A stretch of 64,000 bases of DNA from a virus, in IMG/VR virus record IMGVR_UViG_3300034102_001642, positions 1-64,000 of that record; one strand, written 5' to 3'. Made by a program: the position numbers and the translations under genes. Below the pieces are notes generated by a model. That model was not told the DNA's origin. It saw only the letters and a list, made by a program, of their open reading frames with translations, and did not search any database. Below, one piece after another: positions 16,303-24,868 of the stretch (position 1 is the first letter of the stretch; every line of letters begins with the position of its first letter).

Positions 16303-16953
16303 ATGCAAAACAATGTAGAGTTTAAGCAATTTATAATGTTTGATCTTAAAGTTTTGGGAACAGATATATGGTACTGGGAAAATGCATTAAGCTTTCCAGA
16401 ACATTTAAAAGATTTTATAGACAAAATAGACCAAGAGCCAGAATCATATTCCAGAATATCTAAATGGGAAAATTGGACTGCTAGCAATGATTCTAGTCTA
16501 GTATACGGTAAAACAAAAACAATAAATGCGTCTGCTTTAAAAAAAACTACTGGATCTGACATGGTAGATAAAAAAACTCTTTATATTGCTAATAGTTTTT
16601 CAATGGCTTTTCAAATGTGCACCGATAGATATTTGGAATCTAGAAGGTTAGATAAAAATAAATATAACCTAAATCTTGATCGCATAACAATAAAAGCCTG
16701 GAATGAAGGACAATCAATGGGCCCACATTTTGATGGACAAGATGGAAATAAAGATTTAGCATTTTCTTTAGTAGCATATATTAATGATGATTATGAGGGC
16801 GGAGAGATTAATTTCCCAAACCATAATGTGACTATAAAGCCAAAAGCTGGAAGCCTAATAATGTTTCCATCACAAGAGCCTTACATACACGAAGTAAAGC
16901 CTATTGTGTCTGGTACTAGATACATGAGCCCAGCACACGTATATATTAAGTAG
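16303..16953 (+). CDS. 2-oxoglutarate/Fe(II) oxygenase, prolyl-4-hydroxylase-like
   Basis: The 216-residue protein has His142-x-Asp144 (PHFD), His196 (YIHE) and Arg206 (GTRY), the full ligand set, with INDDYEGGEINF between them. It begins one base after the previous stop; a second in-frame ATG at residue 12 is possible. It is the last oxygenase before the collagen-like fibre gene, whose promoter starts at its 3' end. It completes a tandem set of four oxygenases and one DUF6065-like gene. Confidence 0.85.
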   Translation: MQNNVEFKQFIMFDLKVLGTDIWYWENALSFPEHLKDFIDKIDQEPESYSRISKWENWTASNDSSLVYGKTKTINASALKKTTGSDMVDKKTLYIANSFSMAFQMCTDRYLESRRLDKNKYNLNLDRITIKAWNEGQSMGPHFDGQDGNKDLAFSLVAYINDDYEGGEINFPNHNVTIKPKAGSLIMFPSQEPYIHEVKPIVSGTRYMSPAHVYIK

Positions 16954-16958
16954 ATAGG

Positions 16959-16967
16959 TGGTATAAT
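16959..16967 (+). promoter_or_regulatory. extended -10 element for the collagen-like fibre gene, leaderless type
   Basis: TGGTATAAT ends six bases before the ATG at 16974, and only A residues lie between. There is no ribosome binding site, so a leaderless mRNA is likely. Confidence 0.65.
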
Positions 16968-16973
16968 AAAAAA

Positions 16974-18086
16974 ATGAGCACAGGAGTAAATGGCTGGAGA
17001 TTTCCAGACTACACAGACACCCCAGACGTACCTAGAGACCTAGGAAACCTTGGCGCTGACATTGCGACATTCATTGCCGCTAATCCAGGCCCACAGGGCC
17101 CTTCAGGCACCTTAGCGGTAGGTACAGTAACTACTGTTAGTGCTGCTACACCAGCATCAGTTGTAAATGTAGGAACTGCATCTAATGCTATATTGAATTT
17201 AACATTACCAAGAGGTGTTGATGGAATTATTGGTGGTCCTGGTCCCTCTAATGTTTTAAATATTGGAACTGTTGTTGAAGGCGGCTCTGCTAGCGCAACA
17301 ATAACTGGAACCAGTCCTTCACAAACATTAAACTTAGTTCTTCCCCAAGGTCCGCAAGGCATACAAGGACCAACTGGACCTCAAGGTCCAGCCACAGTAG
17401 CTGTTGGAACAACTACAACTGGTGCGGCTGGAACAAATGCCTCAGTTGTTAATACTGGAACGACAGCAAACGCTATTTTTTCATTTACAATACCAAGAGG
17501 CGCAACTGGCGCAACTGGACCAACTGGACCTCAAGGCATTCCTGGAGACAGCGCAACAATTGACCCAATAGCAACAACAATAAGTTTAAATATACCGACA
17601 TCTTCTGGATACGGAGTAAACTCTAACTGGTACCCATTTGCAAACAATCTTTATTCAATGGGGCAGCCAACAGATGTCCCAAATGGAGTTTCATCAAATA
17701 GATTCTGGAAAACAATATACTCTAATACTGGAACCATTAATACTTCAGATGAAAGATTAAAAACTGATATTGTTACATCTCCACTTGGCCTTGATTTTAT
17801 AAATAATTTAAATCCCGTAAAATATAAATTCCTTGAAGGTGGAAAAGAAGTAGTTGAGGGAGACATAGTTTCTATTCCTGGATCAAGAACACATTATGGA
17901 CTTATTGCCCAAGAAGTAAAACAAGCATTAGATGAATCTGGTGTTGGAGATTTTGCTGGTTGGGTAAAAATGGATATGTCACAAGAAGATTCTATGCAAG
18001 GCCTAAGATATGATCAGTTTGTGGCACCATTAATTAAAGCCGTACAAGAGCTTACAGCGAGAGTCAAAGCCCTAGAAGAGAAGTAA
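16974..18086 (+). CDS. collagen-like tail fibre protein with S74 intramolecular chaperone
   Basis: The 370-residue protein alternates Gly-X-Y segments (GPQGPSG near 37; GPQGIQGPTGPQGPA near 124-138; GATGATGPTGPQGIPGDSA near 178-196) with repeated beta units (ASVVNVGT..NAILNLTLPRG). The C-terminus has the S74/intramolecular chaperone pattern SDERLKTDI...NLNPVKYKF...YGLIAQEVKQAL (about 258-320), with the start of the cleavable domain at Ser-Asp. Such domains guide trimer folding and are then released by autocleavage. The Gly-Pro-X content makes it a plausible substrate for the adjacent hydroxylases. Confidence 0.85.
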   Translation: MSTGVNGWRFPDYTDTPDVPRDLGNLGADIATFIAANPGPQGPSGTLAVGTVTTVSAATPASVVNVGTASNAILNLTLPRGVDGIIGGPGPSNVLNIGTVVEGGSASATITGTSPSQTLNLVLPQGPQGIQGPTGPQGPATVAVGTTTTGAAGTNASVVNTGTTANAIFSFTIPRGATGATGPTGPQGIPGDSATIDPIATTISLNIPTSSGYGVNSNWYPFANNLYSMGQPTDVPNGVSSNRFWKTIYSNTGTINTSDERLKTDIVTSPLGLDFINNLNPVKYKFLEGGKEVVEGDIVSIPGSRTHYGLIAQEVKQALDESGVGDFAGWVKMDMSQEDSMQGLRYDQFVAPLIKAVQELTARVKALEEK

Positions 18087-18089
18087 GAC

Positions 18090-19895
18090 ATGTCATATAA
18101 GTATACTGTCTTAAAAGATAACCCACTTGCATTTTTTTTGTTGGATGAGGTTCGTTCTGGAGAAACTAATTTATACAGCAACTTAACTTCACTGTATTCC
18201 ACCTATCAAGATTTAAAAGATAATGGAATTTCATATGCAGCAGTTAGCGGACTACCCATTGTAGACTACTCTGGAAATTCTATGGAGGGCTACGCAATAG
18301 ATGCTTCAGATATGGAAGTTCTTCCAATAGTAGGAGCTGGCGTCAGAGGTACTGAAATTAATGAAAATATTGATCTGTCTTTAAAAGCTTTAGGAATTGC
18401 TAATTCTAAAAGCCCAGACAACCCCTTTGCATTTGAAATATGGTTTAGCCCAGATCCTTCTGACCTATCAGAATACTTAATCATTGGAGATGCAACAAAT
18501 AAAATAGGTTTATTTTATAAAAATGAAAATGTAATATTTAAGTGCACGGAGCAAGAAAAAGTCTGGTCTAAAGTAGCCAAGACTAAAGTAATGCATATAG
18601 TGGGAATATTTTCTAAAGATAAAATGTCTTTGTATATAAACGGATCTCTGGTTTCTGAAAAATTTATTACAGCAGGGTTTAAATTTACAAATGCATCCAT
18701 GACTCCTAAAATTGGTCCAGCAAATACTGGAAAGAGATTTGTAGTAGATTCGGCAGCAATATATAATTATGAAATAGAAGACACAAAAATTTTAGCACAT
18801 TATTTAGCTGGGTATAAAGAAACTAAGTATTCACAAATTGTTTATTCTAAAAACGGCGTATTGTTTTCATTAAATTCTGTGTTTTTAAAACCAGCAGTTT
18901 CATATAGATATCCTGGATCTAAATCCTTAGATTCTATAGTTTCGGGAGACGCATACTATAATCCAACTTATAAAAGAATAGAATTTGCCCAGACAGAATT
19001 AGTAGAAGAAAAAACTTTTGTATTTGAAGAAAGACTTTATGTGCCAAACCCAGAGAACATTGTTTCTTCTAGGATATCTTATGGCCAAGATGTGCAAAAC
19101 ATTTTAGTGGAAGCTAAGGTTCCAGGGCAGCCATGGGTAGTATGTAAAAACAATTCTACTCTTCCATATTATAATAAAAATGAAGACCTATCTGGTCCAA
19201 TACTAGACATACGTGTAACAATGAACACTCTAGATTCATCTTTTGACCTCCCCTACTTTGATAAATTGGAAATTGACTTATACTCAAATAAAGATTTTTA
19301 TTCTGATAATGGTGGGGGTAAAATATATTCAAACTACGATTATTCATTGGGTTATTATAACTACCCAGTAAGAATGCAAAATAAATACAACGGATTGACC
19401 ATGCAATCTGGTTATGGCTTTTCGGTAGACCTTCCAATACAGCCAAGAACAATAGAAATGTTTTTTACTCCAAGAGAAGGTAAGAATGTTTTATTCTCAT
19501 CAGCCTTAGCCTCTTTAAGCTGGACAAATAGCGGGGTAATAACAAAAAATGGAATTAGTGCAATATACGTCAATGGAGTAAATAGAACTACATCCACCAA
19601 CGTATCCCAATTTTTATTAAGTGGAGTATCTCATCACATATTAATAGTGCTAAGCGCAAGCGCCACAAATATTAAATTAAATCAGAACCAAAGTGGGTCG
19701 GAATATGGTGGATCTAATACCTATAGCAATTTAGCATTTTATGAAACCCCATTTACCGCTCCAGAAGCCCTAAAGAATTATAAGCTGTATTGCTCAGAAA
19801 ATTCATTTACCATAGAAGACCCAGGCATAACTTTCTCAGAAAGTGCTACTGGCCTAGACAACACAGCCTACTTCACAAGATCTTTTGACGTTTAG
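18090..19895 (+). CDS. large tail protein with LamG/concanavalin-like domain
   Basis: The 601-residue protein starts YKYTVLKDNPLAFFLLDE. It then shows a LamG-type jelly roll (about 105-245): FAFEIWFSPDP, IGLFYKNENVIFK, KTKVMHIVGIFSKDKMSLYINGSL, and VDSAAIYNYEIEDTKILAHY. A second similar sandwich appears near 455-580 (RTIEMFFTP, HHILIVLSAS, LAFYETPFT). LamG folds in phage tails usually bind glycans. It follows the collagen-like fibre by three bases and ends the second fibre block. It is a virion surface protein, probably part of host recognition. Confidence 0.7.
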   Translation: MSYKYTVLKDNPLAFFLLDEVRSGETNLYSNLTSLYSTYQDLKDNGISYAAVSGLPIVDYSGNSMEGYAIDASDMEVLPIVGAGVRGTEINENIDLSLKALGIANSKSPDNPFAFEIWFSPDPSDLSEYLIIGDATNKIGLFYKNENVIFKCTEQEKVWSKVAKTKVMHIVGIFSKDKMSLYINGSLVSEKFITAGFKFTNASMTPKIGPANTGKRFVVDSAAIYNYEIEDTKILAHYLAGYKETKYSQIVYSKNGVLFSLNSVFLKPAVSYRYPGSKSLDSIVSGDAYYNPTYKRIEFAQTELVEEKTFVFEERLYVPNPENIVSSRISYGQDVQNILVEAKVPGQPWVVCKNNSTLPYYNKNEDLSGPILDIRVTMNTLDSSFDLPYFDKLEIDLYSNKDFYSDNGGGKIYSNYDYSLGYYNYPVRMQNKYNGLTMQSGYGFSVDLPIQPRTIEMFFTPREGKNVLFSSALASLSWTNSGVITKNGISAIYVNGVNRTTSTNVSQFLLSGVSHHILIVLSASATNIKLNQNQSGSEYGGSNTYSNLAFYETPFTAPEALKNYKLYCSENSFTIEDPGITFSESATGLDNTAYFTRSFDV

Positions 19896-19899
19896 CCTG

Positions 19900-19918
19900 C
19901 AATATTTTTAAAATATTG
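19900..19918 (+). repeat. 19-base palindrome between fibre block and portal block
   Basis: CAATATTTT and AAAATATTG form an inverted repeat separated by a single T, just after the stop codon at 19895. There is no following T-run, so it is either a weak terminator hairpin or a protein-binding site before the portal transcription unit. Confidence 0.6.
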
Positions 19919-19976
19919 TCACAGATTAGGACAGAAGATGGACTTTTGTTGAGAATAATGGTAAACTGGTTAACAT

Positions 19977-20315
19977 ATGGAAATCTTAAATCAAAAAAGT
20001 CAAGTTGTTGAAGAGACACGCCTAGGCATATACGTATGGGAAATGCCAGATGGTCGATGGATCGGCGATGATGATGGAAATTTCCTTTCTATAACATCAA
20101 CCAAAGGCAACAGATCTAAAATTGCCGCACTCGCAGATTCTGTTAGACATTATGGAATTAGCGAAGGCCAGCCTAAATTTCTTTCAGGCAGAAGAAAAAT
20201 TGATGATGAAGAATTTGAGCATCAAAACGAAAGACTTAAATGGGGCCTTACTCCAGATCCATTAGATATTGGAGAATATAAAGATTCAATTTTAAGAGGG
20301 GGATCTGTAAGATGA
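19977..20315 (+). CDS. hypothetical protein upstream of portal
   Basis: The 112-residue protein is acidic, with IYVWEMPDGRWIGDDDGNFLS near the N-terminus and KWGLTPDPLDIGEY near the C-terminus. Similar small genes often precede the portal in actinobacterial siphoviruses. Its TGA overlaps the portal ATG (ATGA). A -10-like TAAACT (19962-19967) ends nine bases before its ATG, so it may start a leaderless late transcript. The function is unknown; a head or packaging accessory role is inferred from position. Confidence 0.6.
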   Translation: MEILNQKSQVVEETRLGIYVWEMPDGRWIGDDDGNFLSITSTKGNRSKIAALADSVRHYGISEGQPKFLSGRRKIDDEEFEHQNERLKWGLTPDPLDIGEYKDSILRGGSVR

Positions 20316-21895
20316 CACAATTTTTAGAAGACGGACCAGAAGATACATACGAGGTATCTGTTAAAAATAGTTCAGACCTATTCTCATTTAAGAAAGAAAA
20401 AGAACACGTAGACCCATTTGCAATTGGTATTGATGACCTTAAAAAAGTAAGAGGCCTTGGAACAAACTTTAAAAGAAAAGTAAATAGAGATTTTGCAAAA
20501 TCATTTACTGGTAAAGATGGAGCAGCAACACAACAAAATCTATTGCAATCAGCAGTTACTGGTTATGCAATGTTCGACCTTGTACAACCAGTATATAATC
20601 TAGAATATCTTTCTCAAATATATGAAGTTTCAACATACAACTATGCAGCTATTAATGCTAAGGTGGCAAATATTGTTGGTCTTGGATATTCTTTTATGGA
20701 GACAAGAAAAACGAATGATGCCATTGATGCAATAACAGATGATAAGCAATTAGATAGAGCTCGTAGAAAACTAAATAAATTAAAACAAGATCTTCAAGAC
20801 TGGCTAGATGCAACAAATGAGGAAGATACATTTACCGAAACATTAATAAAGGCGTATACAGACCTAGAAGCAACTGGTAACGGCTACCTCGAAATTGGTA
20901 GAACTACAGGCGGAGACATTGGTTATATTGGCCATATACCAGCAAAAACTATGCGTGTAAGAAGACTTAGAGATGGATTTATGCAATTGCTTTATGGAAA
21001 AGCTGTATTCTTTAGAAACTTTGGAGATACAGAAACTATTAATCCAATTGGCGATTCAGAGGATAGACCAAACGAAATCATTCATTTAAAGAAATATACC
21101 CCAATGAATAATTACTACGGTATTCCAGATATTGTAGCAGCCCAGATGTCACTTGCGGGAAATGAATTTGCTGGCAGATACAACCTTGACTACTTTGAAA
21201 ACAAAGCGGTACCAAGATATATTATTACAGTTAAGGGAGCAAAGCTTTCTCCAGAGTCAGAAAGGAAATTGCTTGAATTCTTCCAAGTTGGATTAAAGGG
21301 TAAAAACCACAGATCACTATATATTCCTCTACCAGCCGACACTCAAGACAATAAAGTTGAATTTAAAATGGAACCAGTTGAAGCTGGTGCCCAAGAGTCT
21401 TCATTTAATATTTATAGGCAGTCAAATAGAGATGAAATTCTATTGGCACACAGAGTCCCAATTAATAAAATTGGTGTTCCAGAAGGCGTATCTTTGGCAA
21501 ACGCTAGAGATGCAGATAAAACATTTAAAGAGCAGGTTTGCCGTCCAGCTCAAATGAGACTTGAAAAAAGAATTAATTCAATAATTGAAGAAAAGACAGA
21601 TGCATTAAAAATTAAATTCGAAGAGTTGACTTTGACTGACGAAGATACCCAGTCTCAAATAGACGAAAGATATTTAAGAATGCAGGTAATTACTCCTAAT
21701 GAAGTTAGAATTAGAAAAGGAATGATTCCTGTTGACGGCGGAGACGAAATGGTTGAATTAAAGCCACAGCAAGCAGCTGATCAAAAGGCAACTGCTGGGA
21801 AAACTAGGGCTAGGGATTCAGAAAGATCTGCTGCATCTTCCGATAAAGTCGGAGAAGGCAGAAATGCAAAGGGTGACGGAAAAAGGGTTGACTAA
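20312..21895 (+). CDS. phage portal protein
   Basis: The 527-residue protein matches the length and pattern of PBSX/HK97-like portals. It has YNYAAINAKVANIVGLGYSF (about 109-128), an ITDD...helical stretch, IGYIGHIPAKTMRVRR, NEIIHLKKYTPMNNYYGIPD (about 251-270), and the helix EFAGRYNLDYFENKAVPRYII. The portal is a dodecamer at one capsid vertex, the channel for DNA and the dock for terminase and neck. The C-terminal 60 residues are charged and probably disordered. The start sits in an ATGA overlap after GGGGG. Confidence 0.85.
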   Translation: MTQFLEDGPEDTYEVSVKNSSDLFSFKKEKEHVDPFAIGIDDLKKVRGLGTNFKRKVNRDFAKSFTGKDGAATQQNLLQSAVTGYAMFDLVQPVYNLEYLSQIYEVSTYNYAAINAKVANIVGLGYSFMETRKTNDAIDAITDDKQLDRARRKLNKLKQDLQDWLDATNEEDTFTETLIKAYTDLEATGNGYLEIGRTTGGDIGYIGHIPAKTMRVRRLRDGFMQLLYGKAVFFRNFGDTETINPIGDSEDRPNEIIHLKKYTPMNNYYGIPDIVAAQMSLAGNEFAGRYNLDYFENKAVPRYIITVKGAKLSPESERKLLEFFQVGLKGKNHRSLYIPLPADTQDNKVEFKMEPVEAGAQESSFNIYRQSNRDEILLAHRVPINKIGVPEGVSLANARDADKTFKEQVCRPAQMRLEKRINSIIEEKTDALKIKFEELTLTDEDTQSQIDERYLRMQVITPNEVRIRKGMIPVDGGDEMVELKPQQAADQKATAGKTRARDSERSAASSDKVGEGRNAKGDGKRVD

Positions 21896-21912
21896 CCCTA
21901 ATCAACTGCTAT

Positions 21913-21941
21913 TTGCTTTATAGTAGATAAACCATTAAAAT
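21913..21941 (+). promoter_or_regulatory. promoter for the protease/scaffold gene, leaderless type
   Basis: TTGCTT, a 17-base spacer, then TAAAAT. The -10 box ends seven bases before the ATG at 21949. The gap upstream of the ATG has no ribosome binding site. Confidence 0.6.
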
Positions 21942-21948
21942 TAAGCAT

Positions 21949-23292
21949 ATGAACATTGAAAAGTCACAGTGGTCGACCAATGGCCAAAACATTCATTTGT
22001 CTGTCCCATTCACAAAAGTGAATAGGGAGACAAGAACTGTTTCTGGATTCGCTACATTAGACAACGTAGACCAAACAGGTGACGTTGTAACAGCAGAAGC
22101 AAGCATAAAAGCATTTGAAAGTTTTAGAGGCAATCTTAGAGAGATGCATCAACCATTAGCTGTAGGCAAAGTAGTTTCTTTTAAACCAGAAACATATTAC
22201 GATCAAAAGTCAAAAGAATTTTATAATGGAGTTTATGTAACATCATATATCTCTAAAGGCGCACAAGATACATGGGAGAAAGTTCTTGACGGAACACTTT
22301 CAGGTTTTTCAATTGGCGGAAAAATTAAAGAGTCAGATAATGAAATGAATAAAGCAACAGGAGAAACTGTAAGATTTATTAAAGATTATGATTTAATTGA
22401 ATTATCAATTGTTGATTCTCCAGCAAACGAAATGTGCAATATTATTTCAATAGAGAAAATGAACGGCCAACTTGTATTTAAAGGTATGGCAGCAGATGTA
22501 GTTACAGAAAATATTTTTTATTGCGAAGAAAGCGATTCTGTTTTTATCTCAACAGACAAAACGTATTCTTCTCCAGTTACTGGAAAAGAAGCTACGCTAA
22601 TTGGATGGGTCGAAAGCTCAGACATAAACAAATCAAAAGAGATAGATAAGATTCTTGCTTCATTTAAGAAGTCAAGAGTTCCGTTACCTGGAATACAAAC
22701 AATAGCAAAACAGGTTAACGTACAAGGAGGTAATGAAGTGGAAAAACTAAACGTAAAAGCTGAAGATTCAACAGTAGTAACTGCAGAAACAGCAATCGTT
22801 GAAGAGACCGTAGTAGCATCTGATGCACCTGCAGTCGAAGATGCACCAGACACTGATAACTCAGTGGAAGATGCAGACTCTGCTTCTGTAAATGTCTTTA
22901 AGTCGGTTGATGCTCCTCAAGCAGAAGCTGCAGTTGAAGAACCTGATTTTGCAAAAATGTTAGTAGACCTAAAGGGATTCTTTGCAGATACTCTTAGCAA
23001 GGCTACAGAGGCAAATGCAGTACAGGTTTCAGAAATCAAAGAAACTGTAGAGACTTTTAGTAAGAGCGTAAATGCTCAAATTACAGAGTTAGCAGAAAAG
23101 CACAGTGCACTTAGTGCCGCTGTCACAGAAATAAAGGGCACCATTGATGGTGTTCAAAAGCGTGTAGATGCCGTAGAAGGCGATACAGCAATTAAAAAGT
23201 CCTCAGACCTTGGCGGGTCTGTTGCACCAGCAGTAAACAAATCAAAATGGAACGGTTCTTTCCTCGGTTCCGTAAACGAAATATTTAACTAG
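21949..23292 (+). CDS. prohead protease fused to scaffold-like C-terminus
   Basis: The 447-residue protein begins with an HK97/U35-type maturation protease. His67 (EMHQPLAVGKV) and Ser121 (LSGFSIGG) are the likely catalytic residues, and the conserved DYDLIELSIVDSPAN follows (147-160). The protease matures the procapsid by cutting scaffold and capsid. After about residue 264 the sequence becomes acidic and then helical/coiled-coil (QVSEIKETVETF...VTEIKGTIDGVQKRVD), as expected for scaffold. A perfect AAGGAGG and GTG inside the gene suggest that this part is also made separately. Confidence 0.8.
   Translation: MNIEKSQWSTNGQNIHLSVPFTKVNRETRTVSGFATLDNVDQTGDVVTAEASIKAFESFRGNLREMHQPLAVGKVVSFKPETYYDQKSKEFYNGVYVTSYISKGAQDTWEKVLDGTLSGFSIGGKIKESDNEMNKATGETVRFIKDYDLIELSIVDSPANEMCNIISIEKMNGQLVFKGMAADVVTENIFYCEESDSVFISTDKTYSSPVTGKEATLIGWVESSDINKSKEIDKILASFKKSRVPLPGIQTIAKQVNVQGGNEVEKLNVKAEDSTVVTAETAIVEETVVASDAPAVEDAPDTDNSVEDADSASVNVFKSVDAPQAEAAVEEPDFAKMLVDLKGFFADTLSKATEANAVQVSEIKETVETFSKSVNAQITELAEKHSALSAAVTEIKGTIDGVQKRVDAVEGDTAIKKSSDLGGSVAPAVNKSKWNGSFLGSVNEIFN
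22724..22740 (+). promoter_or_regulatory. internal ribosome binding site and GTG start
   Basis: AAGGAGG at 22724-22730 is followed after seven bases by an in-frame GTG (22738). It is one of the strongest Shine-Dalgarno sequences in the window and lies within a coding region. Confidence 0.75.
22738..23292 (+). CDS. nested capsid scaffolding protein (in-frame internal start)
   Basis: The internal GTG would give a 184-residue acidic, helical protein with the same C-terminus as the protease gene. Its first part is rich in Glu, Asp, Ala and Val; its second part has heptad-like spacing typical of scaffolds. Nested scaffolds inside the protease gene are known, for example lambda C/Nu3. The major capsid gene begins 16 bases after its stop. 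A scaffold is needed in large excess over protease, which a separate strong start would provide. The internal initiation is inferred from sequence and not proven. Confidence 0.65.
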   Translation: MEKLNVKAEDSTVVTAETAIVEETVVASDAPAVEDAPDTDNSVEDADSASVNVFKSVDAPQAEAAVEEPDFAKMLVDLKGFFADTLSKATEANAVQVSEIKETVETFSKSVNAQITELAEKHSALSAAVTEIKGTIDGVQKRVDAVEGDTAIKKSSDLGGSVAPAVNKSKWNGSFLGSVNEIFN

Positions 23293-23308
23293 GGTAGGTG
23301 AAATAAAA

Positions 23309-24358
23309 ATGAGTAATGAAACATTAGAAAAAGCAATCGCAGCAGGCACAACAGCCTCAACTGGTTTTGCATCAACAACTGGAGGAGCAGGAGTACACAC
23401 AGCGTCTGAAAACGGCAACGGTGGTCTTCTTAATCCAGAACAATCAGCTCGCTTCCTAGACTATATGTTCGATTCAACCGTAATTGGAAAAGTCGCACGT
23501 ACAGTTCGAATGAAGTCAGACACAACAGAAATTGATCGTATGTCAGTAGGAGAAAAGCTTGTTAAGCTTGCATCCGAAGGAGATAATACAGGTGTTAACT
23601 CAGCTGTAACTTTCTCAAAGATCTCTTTAACAACAAAGAAGCTACGCATGGACTGGGAGCTTTCAACAGAATCACTAGAAGATAACATCGAGGGTGCAGA
23701 TCTAGAAGATCACATTGCACGTTTGATGGCGACACAAGCAGGAAATGACATCGAAGATGTTATTCTTAACGGTGACGAATCTCTAACAACCGATGCTCTT
23801 TACAAATCATTTAATGGTGTTGTAAAGAAAGCTAAGACCTCTGGTCGTGTAGTAGATGCAGCGGGTGCAGTAATTTCTCGTGCTGTATTCAACTCAGCGC
23901 TTAAGGCTCTTCCACGTAAGTACAAGCAACGTCGTACAGACCTTCGCTTCCTTGCAGGATCAAACTTGATCCAAGATTACTTATACTCTAACTCACAGAA
24001 CATCCAGAACGTTACTCCACAAGATATTGCCTCTGGCATTATCCGTGGTGATGTTCCTGTTCTAGGAGGTCCTGCAGGATATGTAGCTCCATACGCATTT
24101 GGTATTCCAATCGTTGAAGTTCCACTTCTTCCAGAGACACAAACTGGTACATACGCAAGCCCATCAGGATCACACGGAGATGTCCACTTGACATTCCCTA
24201 ACAACGTGGTAATTGGTGTAAAGCGTGACGTAACAGTTTACCGCTTCTTCTGGCCACGTAAGGACTCAATTGAGTACACAATGTATACTCGTGTTGGCGT
24301 TCAAATCGAGCAGGCAGACGCTTGGGTAGTTGTAAAGAACGTTAAGATAGCTTCCTAA
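23309..24358 (+). CDS. major capsid protein, HK97 fold
   Basis: The 349-residue protein has the HK97-type pattern: a flexible N-arm, LLNPEQSARFLDYMF (about 33-47), a KISLTTKKLRMDWELSTESLED beta-hairpin/helix region, LEDHIARLMATQAGNDIEDVILNGD (the long spine helix, about 132-156), and a C-terminal beta domain (VGVQIEQADAWVVVKNVKI). It forms the icosahedral shell. Arginine is coded almost only by CGT/CGC here, whereas most other genes use AGA. This is a sign of adaptation for very high expression. A terminator follows directly. Confidence 0.9.
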   Translation: MSNETLEKAIAAGTTASTGFASTTGGAGVHTASENGNGGLLNPEQSARFLDYMFDSTVIGKVARTVRMKSDTTEIDRMSVGEKLVKLASEGDNTGVNSAVTFSKISLTTKKLRMDWELSTESLEDNIEGADLEDHIARLMATQAGNDIEDVILNGDESLTTDALYKSFNGVVKKAKTSGRVVDAAGAVISRAVFNSALKALPRKYKQRRTDLRFLAGSNLIQDYLYSNSQNIQNVTPQDIASGIIRGDVPVLGGPAGYVAPYAFGIPIVEVPLLPETQTGTYASPSGSHGDVHLTFPNNVVIGVKRDVTVYRFFWPRKDSIEYTMYTRVGVQIEQADAWVVVKNVKIAS

Positions 24359-24375
24359 TTAGGAATTAATCTAAG

Positions 24376-24405
24376 AAAAGCCCCCAATTAATTTTGGGGG
24401 CTTTT
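24376..24405 (+). terminator. Rho-independent terminator after the capsid gene
   Basis: A 12-bp stem (24376-24387 with 24394-24405) carrying five C-G pairs and a six-base loop; the A/T pairs at its base supply the T-tract. It separates the abundant capsid mRNA from the neck genes. Confidence 0.85.
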
Positions 24406-24430
24406 CATTTTAATTATACAATGCTATAAT
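24402..24430 (+). promoter_or_regulatory. promoter after the capsid terminator
   Basis: TGCTATAAT (24422-24430) is a perfect extended -10. A weak -35 (TTTTCA) lies 17 bases upstream, inside the terminator's T-rich end. An AAAAAGGAG ribosome binding site and the 24458 ATG follow. Confidence 0.65.
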
Positions 24431-24457
24431 GGTTTTACCTAGAAAAAGGAGTAATAA

Positions 24458-24853
24458 ATGTCTTTTGACACATTAAAGGTCGGAGAGCTAAAAGCAATTG
24501 CAGAAGATTTCGCAGTTGAAACAGAAGGACTTAAGAATAAGCAAGACATAATTGCAGCACTATCAGAAGAGGGTGTTACATACGAAGTGTATACTAAGAC
24601 ACTAAAGGATGTAGAAGATGCAAAAGAGGAAATTGAAATCCTCCCAGTATTTGATCCAAAGGCAGAGCGTACAGAAGATACTGTACTAGTTAGAATGACA
24701 AGGGCAAACTTTAGGTATGACATTTTGGGCCACACGTTCACACAGGAACACCCATTTGTAGCAATGCATAAAGATTCTGCTCAAGAAATTTTTGATATAG
24801 AGGAGGGGTTTCGTTTAGCCACACCAAAAGAAGTACAGGATTATTACGGCTAA
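24458..24853 (+). CDS. head-associated protein with HeH/SAP-like N-terminus
   Basis: The 131-residue protein starts with a short helix-extended-loop-helix domain (LKVGELKAIAEDFAVE...NKQDIIAALSEEG, residues 6-39), as in SAP, HeH and Rho-N modules that bind nucleic acid. The rest contains VLVRMTRANFRYDILGHTFTQEHPFVAM and ends with LATPKEVQDYYG. Genes of this shape often lie between capsid and connector in actinobacteriophages, where they may be head decoration or DNA-binding head proteins. The role is inferred from place and domain. Confidence 0.6.
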   Translation: MSFDTLKVGELKAIAEDFAVETEGLKNKQDIIAALSEEGVTYEVYTKTLKDVEDAKEEIEILPVFDPKAERTEDTVLVRMTRANFRYDILGHTFTQEHPFVAMHKDSAQEIFDIEEGFRLATPKEVQDYYG

Positions 24854-24868
24854 CCTTAACAACACAAA

